Part shown: positions 55,265 through 64,000 of the stretch, one piece after another | How positions within the stretch are numbered: the stretch's first letter is position 1 | How the letters are laid out: every line of letters starts with the position of its first letter | From: Symsagittifera roscoffensis | Taxonomy: Eukaryota; Xenacoelomorpha; Acoela; Convolutidae | Direction of reading: 5' to 3' | Assembly (NCBI RefSeq): GCF_963678635.1 | Contig: NC_087062.1 | Span: forward strand, 28,854,833-28,918,832 | DNA length: 64,000 nt | Position numbers and translations under genes: made by a program | The notes under the pieces: model-generated | Told to the model about the DNA's origin: nothing | What the model saw: the letters and a program-made list of their open reading frames with translations, nothing else | Database searches by the model: none

Positions 55265-55822
55265 TAAGACTGCTTGCATCAGGGAGAAGCCATGAATATC
55301 CCGCCTGCCTTTTAAGGTCTATGGAGCAATAACAACATGAAAAAACTACATGAAAACTGCAACACGGAAAAATTACAAAAAATTGCATGCGTATATTATC
55401 AACCGACACGCCTTATAAAGTACAAAGTGATAATTTTCGCTCCTAGTAACAAATCAATTATGGCAAATCAATTATGGCAAATCATTTATGCCATCTATCG
55501 TCGCTTACAAGCTTTTCGATTAAAAAATCGGATAAAACCTTAAAAAATGAGACATAAGCTTGAACAAGGAGAAATTTTTTTTTTATATCTCACAAGCTAT
55601 GTAAAGAGCCAAGTGATTTAATTTGCGTGTTGTAGCGTATTAAAAAACACAAACTGCTTGACTCAGTTCAATTTGTAAGGATTATAATGTTTTACGCGTT
55701 ACTGATCCCAATTTGAACAAGAAATTCTGTCAAAAATGACCGGTTTAAATCGATATTTTTCTTAAGAAAAAAACCACACGAGCACAAACATTCCGTCATT
55801 TTTGTTACGAAAGTCGGAACAA
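55265..55822 (-). repeat. Family A repeat, composite copy
   Basis: Starts AAGACTGCTTGCATCAGGG and ends GAAAGTCGGAACAAA. The middle is replaced by the 39007-39138 type segment inverted. Confidence 0.65.
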
Positions 55823-56726
55823 AAAAATTGTAGTAAAATTGAGCTGATGCGGAACTGTGAGCAAAATCCGCAAATTGTAGGCGGAATCTGCATGTTTTTT
55901 GCGAATTTTAGTTGCTGAAATTCGCTGCAAGGAGTTTTAGTTGCCTTTTTGCGGATCTCAATTCCTGCCAATTTAACCTCAATTTCGAACTCAATTCTCT
56001 ACAAATTTTACCGCGGACTTCTTTCCGAGTTATGGACTTCTATTTGGCAACAGGGATTTCGTAATTCGGTGAGCAGGATGGAATAGGGGGATTGATAAAC
56101 AACGCGATATATACACTGGCCGAGAGATAATCAAAAGAATGGCGGAAAACCCCCGGTGGCCCCACATTAAATTGTGGTAATTGATCCTTTAGGATCACAA
56201 GGAAAGAGCCCTAAATCAAAAGCTTTAATTTTGATGAAATATAAAATTTACCTTTTGAGTTGATTAAATATTCGAATTACGCTGGAAATAAACTTTGGAA
56301 TCTATATTATTTTAAACTGAAACCATTTTGGGTTGTTGTTGGAGAAAGAAGATAGTAGTTATTTTTAAAAAAAATTGTACCAAATAGAAAGTCATATGAT
56401 TGATTAATTTTAAATAATTATAATTATAATTAGTCATGCTTTGCTCTCGACCTTCAAGGTCAGTAACAGGTCAACTTACTTTATTTTCTTTTTGTTTCAA
56501 CTTAGCCTTGTTGTATATGGAGTTTTGAATGTGACTTTGAATTATTTTAGATAACCCTGTAGCATAACATTAGTTTTACTATAGCTAAAGCTCTTTTTTA
56601 GTTTTTTGTTTAATTCATTTGCCGTTTCTAAAAAATAACAGTTTACTTAGAAAGCAAATATCTTTTCGTTTAAATTTTTGTCGGTTTTTAATTTGTTTGA
56701 TCCGACTATTGAAAATTGGAACGAAC
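55823..56726. other. No gene recognised
   Basis: AT-rich. Nothing with a supported function. Confidence 0.4.
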
Positions 56727-57395
56727 ATTGTATTCGGGTGTGTTTTATTTTTTAAAATGTTTTCCACGCAAAATCAGGTACCACAAATGATCATCGAAAT
56801 AGGCCGAGTGATCTATCACATTAAAGCCCTTTCAGTCGTGATTCGAACGTTGGAAAATTTTAATAAAAATGCCCAGTGTCGAGAAAAACTGGTATGCAAT
56901 TTTTGAGATTTAGTCTAACTTCGAGCAAGTAACGCGATCGAGTAACGCTCGTGATATGAAATTTAATGTTTGTTTTTAATTTGTAGAGAAAAAAATAATT
57001 TTACTACAGAGAAAACTAGTTTTTGGTGTTTCGTTAAGCGCTTTTTTGGTAAGAAAAATTTTTTTCTTCAAATTTTCAAAACATTGTGCAAAAAGTTAGA
57101 AAAAAGTTTTTAACTTTTTTGTTTTGCTTTTGCATTTTTTAAATTCATTCATGGAGATAAATGCTGTCAATCATGCCTCATTTTTAAATTTTAACGCGAT
57201 CGTATTGTTCTCAAAACACTTTAACCACTAAAAACGACACTAATTTGAAAAAAAAAAATTATGATGAATATGGTCGGAACATTCTGTGCTACTTGCACAG
57301 CAACCGACTTTCCTTTTATTCATTTCGGATTTTTTCCTGAACAATTCGGTCGGAAAATTTTACCCACTTGCACAGCAACAGGTTATTCTTGTAAT
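56727..57395 (-). repeat. Family B repeat, inverted, with a second start
   Basis: Runs from TTGTATTCGGGTGTG to GGTCGGAACATTCTGTGCTAC and CTTGCACAGCAACCG. A second hairpin end follows at about 57345-57395. Confidence 0.75.
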
Positions 57396-60010
57396 GACGT
57401 AAATGTTGGTGCGATGTTTTGATACGACTATTTACGCCTCAAAAAGAAAAGCGGAACATACCGTTTTGTTAAACGGCCATTGTTGGTAACTTGAGCAGTT
57501 AACTGAATGCGCAATTTGATAACTTAAGTAATAAATGCAACGACTGAGAAATTGAAAAAAAAACAAAATAGGGAATAAATTTTTCTTCGTCTGAAGTCAG
57601 AAAAGGATTTAATGTCAGCAGAAAAAAGATAGGCTAATAAGCGAAGGGATAATCAGCATTTTAGCTGCAAAATCAGATCCATGTTGTGCAAAAATTGATG
57701 GAAGTAGGCGGAACAATGGACATAGTCCGACAAACCACAACTTGAAGCAAAAAAAAAAGAATTTATCGTTAATTGGGTGCAAATAAAGAAAGGTCGCTGA
57801 AGGAAGTATGATGTTTGAATTTCAGAAATTTAAACAATCATTTAGTCAGAACTACGCGAATATCGGAAAAAGCCCGAAATGACAATAGAAATAGTGTAAC
57901 AATCAAAAATTGATTGAAATGTATACTTAATCTTTCGACTTTCAAAATCGAAGAGAGTGTCAGTTCTCGGCTGAAAAATAATGGTCAGGGCATAAATTTG
58001 ACCGAGGACAGAGTTAAAATTTAGCCGATTCGAAAAGGATTTTCGAAAAAAAACCCGAAATTTAGATCAAACATCCAACAATGCAAAATATTGAGTTTAG
58101 CTAAAGCTATAATGATATTCAATATAACTGCGCAATAAATGAACGAGAAACTTTTTTTTCCAAAAAAAATCATAGGGCCCACAATCATGCGAACATCTGA
58201 CAGCGCAACTGATATTACTCATTTTTGTGCACTCTCATAATGAATCTTAATCTTAATCTAAATAATGAATCAAATCGGAAGTTCGAAAAAGATGCAAGAT
58301 CCGCATGCAAGTAATTTTCGATGCAAGTAATTTTTGACGTATTGAAAAAAAAAGTTTTGGATGTTCACACTTTATCGAGTCAATTTTTTGGATGCTTGCA
58401 TTAGTTTCTTTGGTTGGCTTTTTTGGATGTTTGCAATTTAGAAGTTATTACCGGATATTGGCAAGATGTTTACTATTTTTTCGAAACTTTTAACTTAATG
58501 ACAAAACTTGTTGACTGAATTTTGAAAATGACGCTTGAAAAAATGACGGTCAGAAATGCAAAACTTTTTGTAACCAATCTCATTTTTATGGGTCAATGTT
58601 TCTGTTGCAAATTGCACAACAAGCAATCAAGTCAAGAAATTGTTTTATACCTAATTGATGATTTTCTCCAAGAGAACGGGCATCATAATGAGGTGTTTAA
58701 CACATCTCAACCAAAAAATTAAAGAATTTTTTGATTAAAAAACTTCAGGATACGGAAATGATTTAACTCACAGTAAATATCTAGCCTAAAAAGGGCTCAA
58801 ATTTCAAACAATGTGCTTTGTAAAGACGCACTAGGAAGCTTCCCATTTTTGGAGGCTTCCTGATTTTATCAATTTGGGCGCGGCGCTGGGTAATTTCAAT
58901 TGAGTTCCTTCTTTTAATCTCCGGTTAAATAGAATATTTAATTATCTCCTTCGTAATTTGAAAAGAAGCGAATCCTTAGATTTTTTTTCAAATAAGCACA
59001 GACACATTTTCTTTTATGATAGCTACTAACCATCAAAGACTTTTATGCAGATGACATTGGTGTGTAATTTCACCTAATTTTTGAGGCACCATTACTCTAT
59101 TTTTTGTAACTTGAATGAAGATGTCTCGCATTTAAGTTCTAATTTTACTTTAGAATTGTGGTAATTTCGGCTTGTAATGAAGTTAACGACTATCGTAGAA
59201 ATGCAAACTAAGCTTTGAAAGAAGTTAAATAATCGTCATCTCAATTCATACTTTTTTTGCCATGTGAAAAAAATTAAGTCAGAATTGAGATTGTTGTAAG
59301 TTACACTTTTATTGGGTCTTTTTATTTATAAAAAAAATCGATCTTGACCAAAATTTGGTTAGTTTTTATTTATGCCTCAGAGGAATTCGGAAAAATGAGA
59401 CTGTTAATTGATTTTTACCTCCTTGAAGAAATGTTTTGCGTTTTCTGCACTTTTTTAACAATTAGACGCTGCCAAAATGTCTGTTATTATACATGACATC
59501 AATTTGCGAGCAAATTTAACTGCTGTGATAATGGAGGGAAATCTTTTTGTTCCCTTTTTGCTTCAAATAACCGCAAATAAACAACAAATTTTTGAACCGA
59601 CTGAAGGAGGTAAATGCCACCACGTGATCTAAAAAGGTACCTTTTTTCACTGCATGGTGTTTTATCAGGAAGCTTTCTGGTTTTTTAAAGGCTTAACCGC
59701 CTACTGTGACACAATACAATAAAGTGATACTTTCTACCTAAATTTAACTCTTTGATCAATTTTTGAACCAAGGAAGTGGAATAAGTAGAATGACGTAATT
59801 CATCAATGACTGAATTAACCGATAATGGCATGGCTTTTATTCCGTCTGAAATATTTTTCCTATTTTGGTGGTTTTATGTTCGCAATTTAGGAATTCCAGT
59901 CGTTTCTTTTTGTTAGGAAAAGACGCGGGAGAATATTGGTTTTTTTAAAACCTATTGTGATAAACATCATAAATTATGACAGCAAAAGACTCTAACTTTA
60001 TCTCCTAGCA
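57396..60010. other. No gene recognised
   Basis: AT-rich. GGAAGCTTCC...GGAGGCTTCC at 58830-58862 is a short inverted pair. The frame at 58522-58722 is unsupported. Confidence 0.4.
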
Positions 60011-60062
60011 GAACAAGAGGAGCCGGTCACAGTGCGAGTAGCACAGAATGTTCGGACCATCG
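60011..60062 (+). repeat. Family B start fragment
   Basis: GGAGCCGGTCACAGTGCGAG, then TAGCACAGAATGTTCGGACC. Only the first 50 bases. Confidence 0.6.
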
Positions 60063-61019
60063 CAAATTAATTATCATCGCAAATTTCAAGATCAAGTTAG
60101 AAAAAAATGATAATAAAATCCACACCGTTAAACCCGCTGATATAATAATTTTAAGCATTATGATTTTAAATATTTATTTCGCAAAAATGAACAAGGAGTT
60201 GGAGGTGGAATTGAAGAGCCCGCTCTTTGCTAAATTTGCGTTTGAATAATCAAAAATTCAGGGCACAAGTATTAATGAAATCAGATTAAAGAAATCAGAT
60301 TGATTTAACTTTGCTCTTCAACGGTGTTTTTCCTGATAATGATAGAAATTTTTAAATAAATTTTATAGCTTTGCTGTGCAAGGTTATAAATGCTTTGTAA
60401 TGCTGTGTAAAGCTTAATTCAAAACATCCGTAAATTCTCAAAAGTGATCGAAAGAACTGTGTGGGCGTTCGCAGCATTTCTCCCACTCCAGTTAGGTACC
60501 TCAGAAGAAATCAGAAATGGTCAAGTGTGGCAGGCATATCGTTTAATTTTTTTAAAGTCGTGTTCAGATTCAAAAGAAGTGCTTCCCAAAAACTCTCTCA
60601 GAGCCGCTCAAAAGCAGTCTGAGTATTTTAATTTTCAAAACCATGTATATTTTTTATTTCCGTGACATGATTTTCCCAATTTTTATACCATCCTCGTAGA
60701 TTTGAATGATAGATTGTCAAAAACTACTAGATTTGACAATGTCGTTTTAAATTTTGTACAACAATAGAAACTTAAACTTTCTTTGTCTTTGTTTGTTTTC
60801 CTTATATCTATTTCTTTAAGAATTCTATAAAAAGTGAAATGCCTTTGGTAGACTTTTCGAACAATATCTGAAGTTGTAAAATAATTTCTATTAATAAAAG
60901 AACCGCGTACAATTGTTTTTATTTCCAAAGTCTTTTTGCTTGTTGAAGATATTTTTCCTAATTTGTACCAAACAGATAAGTTGTTTGCTAAAAATGACGA
61001 AGTACAAAGCTTTACAAAG
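60063..61019. other. No supported gene
   Basis: Two open frames (60444-60665 plus, 60683-61063 minus) have no recognisable domain. The second begins inside a family B repeat. Confidence 0.4.
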
Positions 61020-61660
61020 ATATTTGGTTGCTTTGCAAGTAGCCCAGAAAGTTCCGACCACATTCACAGAAAAACAAACACAAAAAATTCAATTTCTTAA
61101 AATTTTAGTGTTTTGTTGTTTGTGGTGTGATGAAAACACTTTCCAAACGCGTAGAAAGCCAATGATTTAAGCATGATCGACCGGAAATGCCACCGAAAAA
61201 TCAATCACAAATAAAAACGGAGAAAAAAACAGAAGAAGTTTTTAAAATGTTTCGAACTTTTTTCCGCAGAAAAAATTTTTGCCAAAGAGAAGAAAAAGTT
61301 TTTACTGCGAATGACGCCCTAAAAAAAATTCCACAACTGTTTTTTTTTCAGGAAAAATCGATCTGTTTTGGCCTTAACAATGAGTTTTCATAAAACAAAC
61401 GTTACTCGACTTGATCGCGTTACTTGCTCCAAATTAGACAAAAATTATTTTAAACAGGTTTTTCTCAAAATTGAGACTAACTTTTGCAAATTTTTGAAAA
61501 AACCTCAAAGTAATAAAAGGGTTTTAATATGATTTATTTTTCGATCCCTTCCAATGATTAATTGTGGTACCTGATTTTGCGTAGAAAACAAAAAGAAAAA
61601 AACATACCTGAATACAGAGTTCCTCCCCATTTTTCAAATAGTCGGAACAATAATCCTTGC
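61020..61660 (+). repeat. Family B repeat, near full length
   Basis: GGTTGCTTTGCAAGTAGCCC to AAATAGTCGGAACAATAA, about 640 bp. Includes CAATGATTAATTGTGGTACC. Confidence 0.75.
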
Positions 61661-63900
61661 GTTGAGATTTTCAAAATAAAATCAGAACGATTTAGGCATT
61701 CAGATTATATTTTCAGAACAATTCAAAAAATAGAAAAACTGAAACACACCATTATTTGAAGTTTGTCACCATTTCAAAAATCGGACTGATAAGGTGTCAT
61801 AAATTATAACATTTGTCATAAAGCACACTTTTTTTTGATAAATACATCAAATTGTTTTAATGTTTAAATACATTGAAAAACTTCAATATAGAAAAAAATA
61901 AACTGAAAAATAACCAAAAATATGGCTAAAAGAATCACTATTGGATCAGCCATTTCTTTTTAGGTGTATTTGGGCAGAAAAAAATTTTGTTAAAAGCTTC
62001 AACACAGTATTCAATAATTTAGAACGAAAAAAACCTCAAAATTTTAATTTTTCACAAAAAAACTTGGTGTCTGAAAAACAAAATGACGCCGAATGCATTG
62101 TCATAGATATTCATTGAAATTTCGTCGAAGTCTATAATGTAGCTGTCGAAAATTGTATAGTTGGGTCTATTAACTATTAAGCGAGTAGCATTTTCTTAAA
62201 TAAAGTTGATAAAGTGTTGGACTACAAAGAATGAGTGGGACTAGCAAAAATATTTTTCGCATATTATAAGTAGTGTTGTATTGAATTTCGCTTGGTCGTT
62301 GTTTGGACTCCAAAAGATAAATTTCTTTCTGTTTTGAGAAAAATTGTTTTGATTTTAAAAAGTTTTAACTAACTATTTTTGCGAAAAACCGAAAAGTCTT
62401 CATTAACCAATTTTTTTTATAATTGTTCAATATTTTTATAGCATACAACCTGGTAGTCAATCGTTTCACTTTTGAAAGACATGGCAACGGTAGAAAGTGA
62501 ATGAATATCTACTGAAAAACTTGAAATAAAGTGTTTTCTTTTTTTTACATATGTTAACTTAATTCTTTATGAACACTCCAAGCTATTTGAACAATACCTG
62601 GCTATCCTAACTAGCCAATTTGGGCTGAAATAAAATTTCAATTGTAATTTTCTGACCTTTTTCATATGTCGTAAAGTTTATGGGATGTTTTAAGAAATAA
62701 AGCGATTTTTTGTAGTAAGATAATCGAAAAGCCTTCATTTCAGAATGAGAGTGTTACATTTGTAGAAAATTGACAGCTCGAGATTTTATTTGAAGAACGT
62801 TTCTTTGCTAACATCTTTTAAAATTAATTATAAACGTATTCAAGCCTTTTCACCTGCTTAAAATAGCATCTGGCTATCATTGTTACGAGCTCATTTAAAT
62901 GTCCTTTCTGTTTTTATTTCTTTTCTTGTTTCCGTCAAAATGTCGATTATATGACATTTTGAGGAAATCTAGCGAGCGTTTAATGGCCCCTGTTACAGTT
63001 TGTAATAAGCATCTGGACTTTTTTGTTTTAAATTGATCGTAATTAACTGTTTCTTATAATCCGTAAAACTTCCTGGAGAAGATTAAATTGTTTTAAGTTC
63101 TTATTGACATTGGAACACACTGGAGGAAAAACGGTTATTAAGATCTTTCATACAAAAAACTAAAACTAAGAGAACGAAAGTAAAATCAATATATAAAACC
63201 AATTCAAAATGTTCAATATGAAGGCTTAAAAAGAAATGCGCTTTAAATAAAAAGACGTGAGACAAAAGCTGCTTCCCAAAGTTTGAATTCCAAAAAGGTG
63301 AAAATAAACATAGATCCTATGTTGTTCTCACTTAATGGAGTAATTGAAAAAAAAGCAATTTAACAGACAATTAAAATGCAATGCTATAATGGAATCTGTT
63401 TGAAAATATACAGTCAAAATTATGAAGGAGAACGATTGGAGTGTTTTTCAGCAAATATAAAATAAGAGAAGACAAATTTTGAGAATTTTTAATTTGAACG
63501 GTTGATTCCTTTGAGACAATAGTGCATTGAGAATTGGTGAGCTTTCGAGAAAAAAAAAGTATGCTTTGACATGACGACACTTAAAATTTTAAGCTTTCTC
63601 CTTTGATGAAAGGCAATCTGACGTCTTCAAATATCCTTTCCCCGGCGGGGTTAGGGGGGGGGGGTTCTAGATTCTCTATTAGGTACAAAACTCACAAATG
63701 ACTAGTCGTTGAATTAATTCTTCATGTGGGTGGCAATTCGCCACTAGGTGCCAAGGGCATAGTTAAGTAGATCCAGATTAACTGGTCTGCTAATTATTCA
63801 TCTTGTTTGAATATCATTTTTATTATCTTTTATTAATTGCGTCTTTTCTAAAACACTTGCTATAAATATTTAGAAAAAACGCTCTCAAATGTGACGCGTA
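61661..63900. other. No gene recognised
   Basis: AT-rich. G-run and GGCGGGG at about 63640. Nothing supported. Confidence 0.4.
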
Positions 63901-63904
63901 AAAG

Positions 63905-64000
63905 AGCAACCGGTTGATGTGCAAGTAGCACACAATCTACTGACCACAATTAGAAATACAATACAAAGTATCCAAATAAGAAAATGGAAATAAATGTAAA
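63905..64000 (+). repeat. Family B repeat start, cut by window end
   Basis: GCAACCGGTTGATGTGCAAG, then TAGCACACAATCTACTGACC. Confidence 0.6.

Noticed and set aside
60683-61063. 126-residue minus-strand frame
   Set aside because: Starts inside a family B repeat. No recognisable domain, though its length is slightly unusual for this base composition.

Overview
The window looks like AT-rich animal genomic DNA. It has short, GC-richer exons separated by long introns, GT-AG (and one GC-AG) splice junctions, a polyadenylation signal, retrotransposons and many dispersed non-autonomous repeats. The species cannot be fixed from the sequence. A marine invertebrate is likely. A larvacean tunicate is one guess, resting only on the general look of the Ty3/gypsy pol protein and the repeat load, and I hold it weakly.

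Positions 1-14384 hold two copies of a 6.78 kb segment in direct tandem (825-7606 and 7607-14384), differing at three positions that I noticed. The segment carries most of a minus-strand Ty3/gypsy-type element: Gag, protease, reverse transcriptase-RNase H and integrase, plus about 1.8 kb of non-coding DNA upstream of gag. Its reading frames are broken or recoded in the same places in both copies. LTRs were not identified and the left end lies outside the window.

Positions 15142-49816 are dominated by one minus-strand gene for a predicted 12-helix membrane transporter of major-facilitator type. I could chain nine exons by splice sites and phase (about 481 residues). The last exon exists twice, at 17150-17310 and 15142-15377, with identical first parts and different C-terminal tails, so two products are possible. 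The 18.5 kb intron between 30730 and 49253 contains a second gene on the opposite strand (31140-36478, four exons, about 404 residues). It encodes a type II membrane protein with a glycosyltransferase-like look. A decayed plus-strand Ty3/gypsy copy (about 19900-22410) sits in another intron.

The rest is repeat-rich. It includes two foldback (MITE-like) elements with TA target duplications (25347-26268 and 32114-32844) and tandem arrays of about 159 bp (24904-25262) and about 230 bp (27877-29205). A tRNA-derived SINE-like sequence lies at 45066-45285, and three dispersed families (called A, B and C here) are present. Families A and B share a GTCGGAACAA terminus and build clusters and large inverted repeats. 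From about 49.8 kb to the right end I recognise no gene. No rRNA, intact tRNA or CRISPR array was seen, and no clear undescribed multi-gene system. The most unusual items are the duplicated alternative last exon, the nested antisense gene, the recoded or broken pol, and the related A and B repeat families.
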